Assembly (NCBI GenBank): GCA_900095095.1
Contig: FMBT01000499.1
Coordinates: forward strand, 1-64,000
DNA length: 64,000 bases
Direction: 5' to 3'
Origin: Fragilariopsis cylindrus CCMP1102
Taxonomy: Eukaryota > Bacillariophyta > Bacillariophyceae > Bacillariales > Bacillariaceae
Below are positions 46,098-58,599 of this stretch, in pieces. The notes under the pieces were generated by a model, which did no database searches, was not told the DNA's origin, and saw only the letters and a program-made list of their open reading frames with translations. A program made the translations under genes and the position numbers. The first letter of the stretch is position 1; each line of letters starts with the position of its first letter.

Positions 46098-49050
46098 GTC
46101 GTCGTCATTCCGTTGTAGTTTATTCCTGTTGTATTGTTTCTTTTGCCAAGTTTCATAATCATCATCATCATCATCATCATCGTCGTCATCATCGTCATCA
46201 TCGTCGTCGTCATCGTCATCTATGACAGTTTTGTCCGAATTCTCCATAAGATCAACATTGTTGTCAGCAACACCATCATCGCTTGGCTTCTCGTTCCTGA
46301 TGGTTGGTGCTTGGTGATCTTCTTGTTCCAGTTGTTTTGGTTGTAGATGCTGTCTCCTCCTCCTCCTCCTCCTCCTTTTCACCTTTAATACTATTATTAT
46401 TTGATGTATGTGTTTTATCATGTTTATGTTTGGATGTTTTTTGTTGTTTTTCTACATACCCAATACCACCGGAACAATCTTTTTTTAAATCTAATGTATT
46501 TTCAATAAAATATTCATCACCACCAAAGAACATTAATTATCAAACAATTCTTGTCCCTTGTATATCGGCTTGTCAACATATACGTCAGTTTGATCTTTAA
46601 ATATAGACCGATCCAGATTGGGACTATATGGATTTAATTTTTTACCATCGGAGAATTCATGTGGTATTTCAAAATCATCTACTGTTACATCTACTGTAAA
46701 TTCTGTCTTATTTGGTACATTCCATCCAATATTAGCAGTACCATTGCAACTGTATAAGAAAAAAGAAAAACAAGAATGGAAAAAGTGGGTGCATGTTGAG
46801 TCGAGTCGTCGAGAAGCTTGAAGGAGACTGTATCCATTTTTTTCTTTGGAAATAGAAAATTTGAACTTCTCTTCAACATCTCTCATTTAAACTTAAAAAC
46901 TTTTAAAAACTTACCCATGATTTACAAATGTTAATATATGTGAACAAACAGCAATTTCAGTTGTTCCCCATGGTTGGTTCATAAATCCATATGCTTCTCC
47001 ATATACAGCCAAAATTCGATGTATACTATTACTATCAGTTAGATCAATTTCTTCTTCTTCTTCTTCTTCTTCTGCACTTCTTTGTTGGTTGTCTGACGAT
47101 ACATAGTAATACGACGATCCATTTTTTCAATTAATCTATAAGATGCTGGTGGATATAGTATTGGATGTACACCTGTTTCAAGTCCAATATGTGTACCATA
47201 TTGTGGTATATCCACAGATGTAAATACACCCCGACCCGCATTTTCACCTTGTGTCGATTGAGCAACATATATTTGATCAATTGGTATATTCTCTATATAT
47301 GGATCATATCCATAATCGCAATAATTTATATGTTCATCATAATCATTAGCGAATCTATCATCGTCCTCATCATCCTCGTCATATTTGATATCTAAATATG
47401 TACAATATGAATTCATACTAAATTTGGATGGAAATTGTAATCGTAACATATCAGAACTATCAAAATAATCAATTTGATCAATCAATGATTTAGTAGTAGA
47501 TTCGGTTCGGATTCGTCGTCGTCGCCGCCATCATTGGATGTTGCTATCCTTCTATACAATTCATATTGGTATTGTGCTTCTTCCAATGCCATTTTGATAT
47601 ACCACGACCAGCTTTGGGGGTTTATCATCGTCATCATCGTCATCGTCATCATCATCATTGTCATCATCGTCGTCGTCGCATCATCTCCATTAGCGAATGC
47701 AACTACAATATTATAATCTCCAATATCATAATCAACAATTCTTGGAAATAACAATTCTTTATCTTCATCATTATCATCTTCATCTTCATCATTGTCGTTA
47801 TATTCATCAGTAATATGTACGGATTGTTTCAATTCTATTTTTTGATAAGATATACCAGAATATTGTTTTTCTTTTCTTGATTTGGATGTTATAAATGATT
47901 TACCAACACAGTTGTTGCAACTGATTTAGGATTTTATATATTTCTTTTTCCCATATCCTACGGTTATTTTTGGAGGAATTGGAATCCCTTGTTATCAAGT
48001 CACAACCAGATAATACAATTGATACATCATAGCCATTCATTACTGTGTAAGTTCAGCAGGATCATTATCAATACGTGATGATGATGATAATTTTAAACGT
48101 GATGAAACTAAATCATGTCCCCATTGGGTATTAATGTACCGACAATCCACAAATAGATTATCTAAATCATCCTCACCACCACCATCCTCAGTTTTCTCAG
48201 TCATTGATGATGTCATCGATTTCATATTTGGACTATTTTGTTTTACAAAATTGTATATTTCATCAGGACATAATATTGTTGTTGGACGACTTTTTAATTT
48301 CTTTTCAACAATGGATGTAGTAAATACAATTGTTATTTCATTGATTGATTTATGTAGTAAAATTTCTTTCAGTAAATCTTTGACTAGATCCATATTATCA
48401 TTCTGTTCTTCTTCAACAGCGATTATAATAGATTTTGGTGGTGGATCGTCATCGTCAACAACAGTAGTAGTATTGTCAGGTGGAATATGTGTTGCAACTA
48501 ATAATATTGGATGAACAACAAATTCAGCAAATTGTTTTCTTTTTGCTAATGCTAATGCTGCTAATTCTTCTTCTAATGCAAATTTACCATCATTATCCAC
48601 AATTGGTAGACTTGCAATTTCTTCTTGCTTCCATTCTTTTAAAATTGTTGTAATGCTACTGGTTGCTGTTGGTGTTGTTCTCGTTGTTGTCGTTGTTGTT
48701 GCTGTTGTTGCTGCGTAATGATGGCATTATATTTCACATTACTTTTTCTGATAGTGACTGCGGAACAGAGTAGTAGCCTCCGCCGAATCATCATTATTAT
48801 TGCTGCCGTTTTGGTGTTTGGTAAATCAAATAGTATTGTCTTCACATCTAATGAAGAATATGTCCTAAAATAAAACCAAAAATAGAAACTAAAATCATCC
48901 ATAATACAAAACGTATCAATGGGACATCATTTTTATTGGCTTCTGATTTTGCTATTTGAATCGTATTCGTATTTGTATTGTATTTGAATCTACTGTCGAT
49001 GATGATGTTGATGATGATGATGATGATGTACTGGTATTCGTCGTCGTCAT
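45975..49050 (-). CDS. Membrane-anchored SET-domain protein
   Basis: A Ser/Thr-rich start (MTTTNTSTSSSSS, 49050) is followed by a membrane segment (RFVLWMILVSIFGFILGHI, about 48845-48905). A helical charged region follows (ALEEELAALALAKRKQFAEF), then an acidic middle. The SET domain has AQSTQGENAGRGVFTSVDIP, YGEAYGFMNQPWG, and across a 165-bp intron FVNHG|CNGTANIGWNVP, the NHxC-type SET signature; IYKGQELFDN corresponds to the GEEL-NY motif. The C-terminus has two poly-Asp tracts (46050-46220). SET proteins are lysine methyltransferases; the membrane anchor argues for a non-histone target or organelle membrane, which is inference. Around six frame changes separate the pieces, several at (ATC)n or CAA runs. 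The start could be further upstream, since an acidic Ser/Asp frame continues past 49050. Confidence 0.68.
46750..46914 (-). other. GT-AG intron in the SET gene, 165 bp
   Basis: The donor CATGG|GTAAGT and acceptor TTATACAG|TTGCAATGG restore VNHGCNGTAN, the conserved SET NHxC motif, in frame. Confidence 0.85.
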
Positions 49051-50824
49051 TATTTCGTCGTCGTCAATGGTATCACTACTGAAACCACTATCACTATCAC
49101 TGTCGGTATCACTATCACTGCTACTGTTGCTGCTGTCTATGTAGTCACTGTCGTCCCTACTGGAATTGAGAATCAGAATTATTGTCCATTTGCTATTTCC
49201 AGCAATTGGGAGTTGTCGTCGGTAAGCAAGTCACTACCGTACTAGTACTGTGCTCTGGGACACGCTGGCGAGGGATGGTGGTGTTATCGTTATGATTCTT
49301 GATGATTGAATTCGAAACGAGGAATGATACACGAGTATAATATTACGTAGAATTTACTGTAGTACAGCTTTGATACGACTACTAACGTTAGAGTTTGTAC
49401 TCAGTAGTGAGATTATTCCCAGCCCATCATTTTATTATTTTGAAAATATAAAATGCAATGCGTTGTGCGTGCATGCATGCGTGCGTGCGTGCGGAAGCAT
49501 GCATGAACGTACACGTGCTAAATAATATAGGGACAAATAGTTGTTGTCGTTGAACCACAATAACGATGTGAAGACTGTATAAACGTACACGTGTTAAAAA
49601 AAAAACAAAAAGCTGTTGTGAATAATTAAAAACTAACGGCAGCGAAGTATCAGTTACGCACATTCATTACTGGGCCTTCCGTTAGTATTATTTCAGGGGA
49701 AGGGGATAAAATTGTGAATTGGAGATACAACAAACTTGTCACATTGACTCTATTATTAGTACAGTAGTACTTTGGTACCAAATGGGACTACTCTTGCTTG
49801 GCTGACCATTGTTGTCTTTATCTCTTATCATGAATAGGATGTAAAGCATTACTGCACTTTGGTGACCACAATACTGATGTGAAGGGCATGGGTTGGAATT
49901 GAACATAAACTTGTCATCACATGTAAGTTGTATGTTTGTTGTGTGTAGAACTAACTGTGCCACTGCATCTGCTGCTGCTGCTGTTGCCATCACCTAAAAT
50001 GTGTTTTAGAGGGTATTAGCAACAACAGCAACAGCAACAACAAGACACATACCATGTGGGGGCACACCAGATTGGTGAGTGGGTTTTCCTTCACAGTGAA
50101 CACATTAAACCAAAACACATGCCACATATTTGCCTAAAAAACACATGATGCATGGTAACTGTTATATTGTGTAGCCAGCTGCTTTATTTAGACTGCTGAA
50201 TACAATATGTTTTTTGTAGTTATCATTGAACACAATATCAACACAAAAACAACTAGATAGAGAACAAAGTTGAGAGACAAGAAAAATCAATAACATCATG
50301 TGAAGTACACCAGAAGTTGTATGCAATTATCTAATATAATCTAGGTCCTACCTTTGTCATAACCTTATACACACATCATGGTAAACAAGCACACATAGCA
50401 GTATGATTTATTTATAAAACACACCACACACACACACACACACTGGAATAAAGACTTGGGAGAAAATTTGTCAATCAGCTGTGCATTTATGCTTTCTTAG
50501 AGATGAAACTTGCACATCATGCTCCTACTAGTCCTTCTTCCTCCTGATGATATAACATTAACGTAGTGGTGTATCTTTACTATAATATTGCAGCTTGAAA
50601 TTCTAAATGCTCCCAGTATTCTCCCTATATTGAACAAGTAGAAGAGAAAAATATTCTTTACCTGCACATCATACAAAAACAATTCATGACTAAAATTTAA
50701 TGAATAGGACAGGACATATAATGTTTGAAGAAATCCACTGGACTACCTTTCGCTTTCATTTATTTACCTGTAGACTGTATTATTACTGAGCACTAGCTAC
50801 CACCATTACATGAGTTCTGTTGTT
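49051..50824. other. Gene-poor DNA left of the copia element
   Basis: No supported gene. Contains GTGCATGCATGCGTGCGTGCG near 49460-49490, CTG/CAG runs near 49968-50045, and an (AC)n run near 50422-50445. Confidence 0.4.
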
Positions 50825-50829
50825 GTTAT
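50825..50829. repeat. Target-site duplication GTTAT (left)
   Basis: GTTAT directly precedes the left LTR and recurs at 57359-57363 directly after the right LTR. Five bases is the usual Ty1/copia value. Confidence 0.85.
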
Positions 50830-51319
50830 TGATAAATGATAAAGTGCTAATACGTGTAATAACTAGATTCTCTATTATTTGATATTAAGGTTGTGATAAG
50901 AAATTATGAGTGCTTCATATTCCATTTGCAATCTCCTCCCTTTGATAGGAAAGATGTGATGTAGTTGTTGTAGTGTGTACGGCGCTGTAATCCTGGTATT
51001 CGTGACATATTGTATATATATTGCCTATGCAGTCATTTGGGCTGTAGTACTGGTATTCGTAATGTCTGATATATATATAGCCTATGCGGTCATTCGGGTC
51101 ATTCGGGTCATTCACTTCATTCGCTCTAGTCCTAGTTCTCTAAGTACTTGTGCTAATGTAGGCCCAGACTTGGCATATATGTTAGTATATATATTGCGCT
51201 TGTGCCCCGAATGAGGCCCAGACTTATCAGGCCCAGACTTGGTGGTTGTGGGACTGAAATTGGGACTAGACTTGGATCGAGTAATCGCGCTGGTTGCGCG
51301 ACTACTTAGTATTTTAATA
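50830..51319 (-). repeat. Copia LTR, left (3' LTR in element orientation), 490 bp
   Basis: Begins TGATAAATGATAAAGTGC and ends ACTTAGTATTTTAATA. It aligns without gaps to 56869-57358 at a constant offset of 6039. No differences were noticed by eye, and the short reading frames inside both copies translate identically. In element orientation it reads TA...CA. A short purine tract (AAGGGTG) immediately precedes it on the minus strand, as expected for the polypurine primer. Confidence 0.93.
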
Positions 51320-54300
51320 CACCCTTGCAAGTCTAGTATGCAATTTGGATCAAATAAATACACTGGGCGTAGAGCACGGTGATGGGTGGGCGGGTGGTGC
51401 TTTGTAAAATAATCTGCAAGATTGAATTTTCCTGGTTCCCATTGGACGGAGAATTGACCCTGTTCCACTCGGTCTCGTAGCCAATAGTAGCGCATGTCAA
51501 TGCCTTTGCTTCGATTTTGTTTGATGGTGCCATTTAGGATACCATCCGCTGTGCTATTATCCGTTATTAACTTTGTTGCAGGTTGCATGTGGCCCAATTC
51601 TTCCAACGCGATTCTCAGTGGGAGTGCTGCTCGTGCGTTGATAAAAAGGGCTGCTATTTCGGCCTCAGAAGCTGATGATACCACATTTTTGATTACCTTT
51701 GCGATGATTAAGATCGAACCATTAATTAATTTTCCATCAGTGTTACCTAAGTAGAAGAAACCCCTGCTCGGCTCCTGGCCTCTGGTTCGACAAGGTACGC
51801 TGCATCACTGTGGATAGAGAGGATCATGTCACAAGCTCGGTACAGCTTGACAGCATTGGGGTTAGTTTTGCAGTATTGTAGGAAGTGCTGCATGTCACCT
51901 TTGGTTTTGAGTGTTCCATTCGAAACTCGTGTGGCTAACACATTAAGGGAGTGCATCATTGTGTCGTCGATCGTCCGAGCATAATACAAGAATTTACCAC
52001 ATACTTGTTGTAGTCGTTTGATTTCCTGCGGAGTCATTGGCTGTGACGTGTCAATCCGTGTCATTTGCTGCTTGGCTCCATACGTTGGTGCAACATAATG
52101 GGAGGGGCCATACTGTTTCTTAGTGTCTTCATGTTGAAATTGTAGAAGTGCCTTTTTTACATATCCAGGCATAGAGGCTTTCAATGTTCGCGCTTTATAA
52201 TTCCAATCGAGGTTGACGCCAATAAATCTGTTCCCTGTCCAGTCTACTGTGGTTGGATAAGCTCTTTCGATAATGGATTTTAAGTGGAGGACGTCGTCCT
52301 TGTTGGTGTACTTTACACCAAAGTCATCGACGACCAATGTGAAGGAGATGTCTCTTGTTTTGTGCAGCCATAGCCCTGACGTGTGCTTTGAATGGTAGTA
52401 CCCCTCTTTGCCTAATACTTTGGAGAGCTGTTTGTTGGCAAGAGCACCTGATTGTTTTAACCCAAATAAGGCCCGTCGGATTTCGACAAAGACACACCCA
52501 TTGGTGACCAAGTTGTTTTCATATAATTTATATTCATTAATCACCTCCTGCGGTACATCAGAGATGTTGATGCGCATGTATTCAAACCTATCCAATGGAG
52601 TGTTGAGGTAAAAATTGCCAATGTCCATAGTCATGTATTTTGCGTTTTTCGTTGATAATACTGACAGCCAATGTAATTTGATTAATTCCAGCCCTGCGGT
52701 GTCGGTACTGGTCTCGCCTGTATAGTCAGTGATGAGGTTACCACCAACAGTGAGACGAGTACGGTTCTGCTCCGCTTTCTCTGGTCTGAACGTGCAAACA
52801 AAACGTGCATACGTTGCAATTCTGCCTGGTGGTATTTTACTTCGGTGGATAAAATGGATGGTGTTGGTGCCTTTAACGCGTTGCGAACCATCTGGATTTT
52901 TGCCAATACCCTGCGCTAGTCTACCAAATTCATTTGCTCCGGACAAGTCCCACGCTGGTTGAAATTGAGGGTCTTTACGTAAATCACGATATTCAAGAGA
53001 TTTACCAGTCGTTGGGTGAGTGATGGAAAATGCTTTATCCTCGAAGTCCCGTACGGCGTTGAAAGCTTGGTGAAAGCGGTAGTCTTCTTCTTGGATTAAA
53101 CCTTTGTAAGCATTGGTCCATCCATCGGTGTATGTGACACAATTTGCTTGCTGGATATGCTTGGTAACTTCCCGGTGACTGAGCTCCTCTTCGTCTTCGT
53201 CATCATACTTCACTTTGTAGTACCGGCCACTGTTACTGGTAATTTTTCCGGTGTATGGTATTCCATCCCAGTGTTTGGTCAATGATGTTCCTACGTCGTA
53301 TCTCCCTCGTACCTCTGACACCCTTGGAGGTCGGCCAGCCGCTGTTCGAGTAGTTTTCGATTTAGTCAACCCAGTGATAGGTGGAACGGCGGGTTCGGTA
53401 GATGGTGAGAGAATGGATGCAATTTTGTCTACCGCTGAAGTGATTGCTGGCTTGATTAGGCTTCGTAGTGCTTGAACTGCTTTGAATAGAGGTGTACCAT
53501 GGTTGGTCATGTTGGACGACGGTGTTGCTGGTTGAGGGGTCAATTCGAGATTCAGATTTGTTAGTGCTGCCGTGAGCCTGGTTGCATCTGTTGATAACGG
53601 GATTCTGCATTTAGTAGGGAAAAAATCGACACGGTTACTTTCACGCTCTGCTCGCGTTGCATTCACGTACACCTTGTAATTCCGGTACTTGTGCATACAT
53701 GGTCCAATATACCAGCCTTCTTTTCCGTGATCAGCGAATGATGACGGCCGCTGGCTAACTGCCTCAAAGATAACAGCTTGAGTGCCAAGGATTCCAAGGG
53801 GGTGGTATTGAAATCGAAATGACCGTGCAACTCTGCATACGCTGATCGCTTGGGGTGGATGCGGGATTTCCGAAGAAGATTAATCTGGATGTTAACTTGC
53901 TCCAGCAAGCTGCACCATAAGTAGGCTGGAAAATCTTTGTCGGTCCCATTCAATACCGAAATGAGGTGATATTTGTAAGTTTGGATGGCTCTTTCAGCTA
54001 GGAGCTGGCGATGGTCGTGAGCCGTTGCAATTTGGTATTTACATTTGTTCGCTGTGATTGCCGCAAATAGCAGGGTGTTAACCTCGTTGTCAAGTCGGTG
54101 TAATATTGGAGTGATATTGCCTTCCCGTAGTTCATCAAAACACTGCTGATAGCCAATTACCAGCTGTTCCGCCTCTCTAGATTTGATTGGTTTCCCTATG
54201 ATGGAGTTCGTATCGAAATCATACATTACAAAAATATAATTGTTACCTTTGTTGGACGTAAATGGGAATCGACCGGGGAGATCAGAGCTAACAGGCCCTT

Positions 54301-55260
54301 GACCTCAGACTGGTGTACTTCGACAACACCACAAGCTACCTGGTGGTTCTGTGCAGTTTCTAGATGCGGACGTGGAGGCTCCAGGTCAGGGTTGTTGTCA
54401 TCTCCGTCAGTAACGGTTTCCACAACAGGTGGCGGTGTTGAGGGTTTGCTTCTGGTAGATCGAGTTCCAGATCGGATAGCTTTCATATGCCCCATTGTTG
54501 TTGCAATACTTTTTGGTAGGTGTTTTCGTATAAACTTAGGTCCCGTTGCTGCTGAAAGATGTGGCCATGATCGGTAGTTGCCTCGGGCGATAGCTTGGCA
54601 CCATGTTTCAACCACGGGATAGCCTGCGCATGCATGGAGATACATTGCTAAATCTGAGTGGTGTCTTGTGTATATGCAGAATTCGCAGAATGCAGAATTG
54701 GATTCTTGTGCTTGGTGTTCTGGGAGACATGCCATAATCCACTTCGACCTCTTGTACCCATTACTAGTGGAGGCGATGTTAATTTGATTTCGATGTTGTT
54801 TTCATCACAGATGATGACTTTTTCTTTCGTAAATACGGTAACACAACCCTCATCGGCCGCCTGCCCGACGGACAGTAGTGGGGTATTCACTTTCATCTTG
54901 TTTGCTTGACGGGCCCGCACTGGTAGATTAAGATTGAGATTGCCTTTTGATTTTCCTACCATTATTCCTCCAGTGCAAGATCGGACACGAATGCCATTTG
55001 CTGTAGCTGTCTCTGGTCAAGGGGGAAGTTCAATGGTACAATTGTGGTCGTTGCTCCTGAATCGACACAGATGTTGGTGCTGTCGTCGTCGTCGGTTGCT
55101 AGGAGTGCAAATTGGTTCGGAGTAGTGTTGGACGGTGCTGTTCTGGACTTGATGCGCTGTAGGACGCGATTGCTGTTAATGATGGTGTTGCACGAGGAAG
55201 GAGATTTGTAGTCACATAAATTTGTTTTAAAAGTTACTTTATTTTTATTTAGTGAAGACA
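51110..55260 (-). pseudogene. Copia pol region: protease, integrase, reverse transcriptase, RNase H
   Basis: Rough order on the minus strand: protease with DSGATT near the right end (about 55.1 kb), integrase in the middle (about 53.7-54.9 kb), reverse transcriptase (about 51.7-53.6 kb; FYLNTPLDRFEYM and the VDD catalytic motif), and RNase H next to the left LTR (SSASEAEIAALF, FNLADYFTKHHP). Broken. Confidence 0.85.
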
Positions 55261-55289
55261 TTTTATCAACGTTCCTCCAACCATTTCAG

Positions 55290-56720
55290 TCTTGTTGGAT
55301 ATTGCATGGAAGGCAGCCGGGGCCAGTGTAGATGTCCTTGTTGCGGGTACTGCCGAGGTTAGGATTGGAATAGGTTGCGGTATCACTGTGACCTGTCTTC
55401 TTTGTCTCACACTTGGCGCTATCATGGGTAAAGTTGCATCCGTGTGAATCGCAGTAGAAAGTGCAACGCTTGCTTGGTTCGCGTTTCTTCCTAGTGCCGC
55501 CGCCACCACCACCGCCACCACCGCCGCCCCCGCCACCAAGGTTCCCGAGTGCTTTTGCTACTGCTTTTTCAATGGCAGTCAATTCGGGTGCTGGTGTCGG
55601 ACGTTGTTGGGATTTCGATGCGACGAACGCAGCAAATTGCTGCTCGAGTGTTTGTTCAGGTGGAGGCGCGGGTGCTGTGCTGGAGCTGGCGTAGCTGTTT
55701 TCATAAAAGTTGCCATTGCCACTAGTGCTTCTTCTAGTTCCCGATTTTTTTTAGCCATGTTTGCGATATCATACTTGATTCCTTCAAGTTCCTCATCCAC
55801 TTCTGCGATATTGGCTATTCCGGCTGAGAGAGGTTGCTTGGTCATCCATATGATCCATTTGCTTCTCATAAAGTACGATCGTAGTCTTCCCAAGAGCCAG
55901 TCCCGGCAGGGTCCACGTCGCTTTCGTATTCACGTACCCAGCGTACGAGATGAGGAATCTTGAAGAAATGTCCAATGGTTGTCCTTTTCATGCTGGCATC
56001 GCGGATTGGTTCGCTAGTGTCGTTTAGTAGGTGCTGGCATTGCTGTTGGCGTTCGAAGTATTTCTCCAATGGTTCTGCTGTATCGACCTCCAAGGTGAAC
56101 TTATCCATGATGGATTGGATGTCTACCGGTCGATGCTTGTTAAACTTGTTCTCAAGGTGAGTGCGAATGACGCGGATGGTATGCCGATTGCGAAGGGAAC
56201 TACTGCCGATTGTGGTTCCCTTATTTAAATCAGCCCAGATAGATTCGTTGAAGATCTCCTTGATCAACATGACTAATGCTCTGTCTATGTTCGAAGCTAG
56301 CAAGAAGGCCTCAGCATTTTGTTCATGCAAGAGTTTCGCTACACCACGTTCCTTATCTGTCCATGTATCCACTAAAGTGAACCTTCCTGGATTGGCAAAT
56401 GTGGGGACTGCGGGAATGGCTGCGTCCGTTGTTACTACTTCGATGTAGTTGGGATGTCCTGCTAGCAGTGCTGCTTGTCTGTTGATTTCAGTTAGCTTCT
56501 CAGCCTGATACGTCTTCCACTCTGATTCTTTGCATAGTAGGACAGCAAACCCGAACTCATCGCATTCGTTTTCAAAACATGGAACTGTCATCGCGTTCTC
56601 TTCTAATTTTCGGAATGTTTCTTGCAGTTCGGTTTTTGATGGATATTGCTTATCTGCTTTGAAATCCGATGCCTTATGCACGAATCCTGCTTTAATTTCA
56701 ACAATAGTAGAGACTGTCAT
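55290..56720 (-). pseudogene. Copia gag-like region with Cys/His zinc-finger segment
   Basis: Starts at 56720 (MTVSTIVEIKAGFVHKASDF). A helical gag-like part is followed by a Pro/Gln-rich linker, a long Gly run (from GCC repeats near 55500-55540) and a Cys/His segment (CTFYCDSHGCNFTHDSAKC). Broken. Confidence 0.75.
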
Positions 56721-56868
56721 GGTGGATGTTAGTACGGATATTGTACTTGATACTGTATTGATTCGCTAGGAGCGGATCGTCGTATCGTATATAAGTTATC
56801 TTTGATTGATTTGGTTGGGCGAAATGTCGTCGCTATCAAATCAACTGGTTAACTATATTTCTTATCAC

Positions 56869-57358
56869 TGATAAATGATAAAGTGCTAATACGTGTAATA
56901 ACTAGATTCTCTATTATTTGATATTAAGGTTGTGATAAGAAATTATGAGTGCTTCATATTCCATTTGCAATCTCCTCCCTTTGATAGGAAAGATGTGATG
57001 TAGTTGTTGTAGTGTGTACGGCGCTGTAATCCTGGTATTCGTGACATATTGTATATATATTGCCTATGCAGTCATTTGGGCTGTAGTACTGGTATTCGTA
57101 ATGTCTGATATATATATAGCCTATGCGGTCATTCGGGTCATTCGGGTCATTCACTTCATTCGCTCTAGTCCTAGTTCTCTAAGTACTTGTGCTAATGTAG
57201 GCCCAGACTTGGCATATATGTTAGTATATATATTGCGCTTGTGCCCCGAATGAGGCCCAGACTTATCAGGCCCAGACTTGGTGGTTGTGGGACTGAAATT
57301 GGGACTAGACTTGGATCGAGTAATCGCGCTGGTTGCGCGACTACTTAGTATTTTAATA
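56869..57358 (-). repeat. Copia LTR, right (5' LTR in element orientation), 490 bp
   Basis: Partner of 50830-51319 with the same sequence by eye across 490 bp. It would carry the element's promoter. AT-rich with TATATATA blocks near 57052 and 57111. Confidence 0.93.
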
Positions 57359-57363
57359 GTTAT
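57359..57363. repeat. Target-site duplication GTTAT (right)
   Basis: Matches 50825-50829 and confirms both element boundaries. Confidence 0.85.
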
Positions 57364-57865
57364 TACTACTAAAGTAATGGAAATAATCATGCCATTCCTT
57401 GTATTGGAGTTAGGCATCATGTAGGATCTTTGTGCACCCACTAATAAGCTACCTCAGACACACTGGCGTTTCAATCCTACCTGAAGTATATTGTAGTCTC
57501 ACCATGACCATGTATAACAGCAATAACTTCTTCTTCTTATTTATCATGGTGATTGCTGCCATAACACAGTGTCTTCCCTTTACTTATAGTGCTCCAAAAA
57601 TACCACAATAGCAAAAGTAGGTTTATGTAGCAAGGAACAATAACAGAGAGAAAAAGCATGTTGGATTTTTGTTGTGTTGCCAAGCAGTACAGATTCCATG
57701 ATAATGTGCATCATACAAGATCTACCATTTTCCTGTGTACATGACATGTTGTGTAGTAGACATACCTTGTGTATATAGTATTTACGTGTGATGACCCATT
57801 ATAACTGTTTCTGTTCTTCTGAACAAAAACAACAACAGCAGCACCAACAAAAGCACATTATGACT

Positions 57866-57933
<68 letters not shown>

Positions 57934-58599
57934 TGTATGCTGCCCATTATTAGAACATAGTAGAAGTATATCACTCAGTAGTTAGTAGTGCTTATCATAT
58001 TGCATTAATTTGGGAACTTGTTCTACAACAACTTAACAGCAACAGCAGCAGCAGCAGCACATTATGCAAATTGAGTGTGTGAAAAAACACATTGGCAACA
58101 GTAAAAGGAATCCCCCCCCCCCCCCCTAATATAAGTCCAAGAACAAGAAAACAAAAATAAATCAACACCAGCAATGCAACAATAAGAGACAATAATACTT
58201 CGGTATATCAAACTACAGACTACAGTGTATGTCATAAATTTAAAATATTAAGTACTCACAACCACATCAGCAGAACAATCAGCAGTGTAATGGTTTCTTC
58301 AGATCTTTTCTAATTTATAGCAGTCAGCATTGATTGTCCAACCATGAAGCATAAGAAAAAGTGATAAAGAATCCCTAATCCTCCTATGTCTGGTCCACCT
58401 CCCAGTCTAAACTGTCCTTCCTTACCCACCACCACCACCATCACCTCCTCCCCGTGCCCCACCCTTTATGAGTGCCATCTACCAGCCAAGGGACTAGGTT
58501 GGTAGTAGTCACACTCAACTCACTTAGCTCACACTTGCTTATAATAATTGTCCTCTGATGTCCCTTTCAACAAGAAACTCTATATATATTATGGTTCAT
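57364..58599. other. Gene-poor DNA with microsatellites
   Basis: Contains a (GT)n run of about 16 units followed directly by a (GA)n run of about 15 units (57869-57930), a (CAG)n run near 58038-58058 and a run of 15 C at 58112-58126. No gene seen. Confidence 0.5.

Larger units (their letters stand above)
50830..57358 (-). mobile_element. Ty1/copia LTR retrotransposon (diatom CoDi-like), young, nearly whole, reading frames broken
   Basis: 6529 bp between GTTAT target duplications. On the minus strand the order is LTR, gag-like region, zinc-finger segment, protease (DSGATTTIV), integrase, reverse transcriptase (VVDDFGVKY) and RNase H, then LTR. Integrase before reverse transcriptase places it in Ty1/copia, and the diatom setting suggests the CoDi lineages. 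LTRs that read the same by eye imply very recent insertion. All parts are present, but there are roughly half a dozen reading-frame interruptions. Confidence 0.93.

Noticed and set aside
50915-51214. Short ORFs in the LTRs (also at 56954-57253) as genes
   Set aside because: They lie wholly inside the two LTRs and read the same only because the LTRs do.
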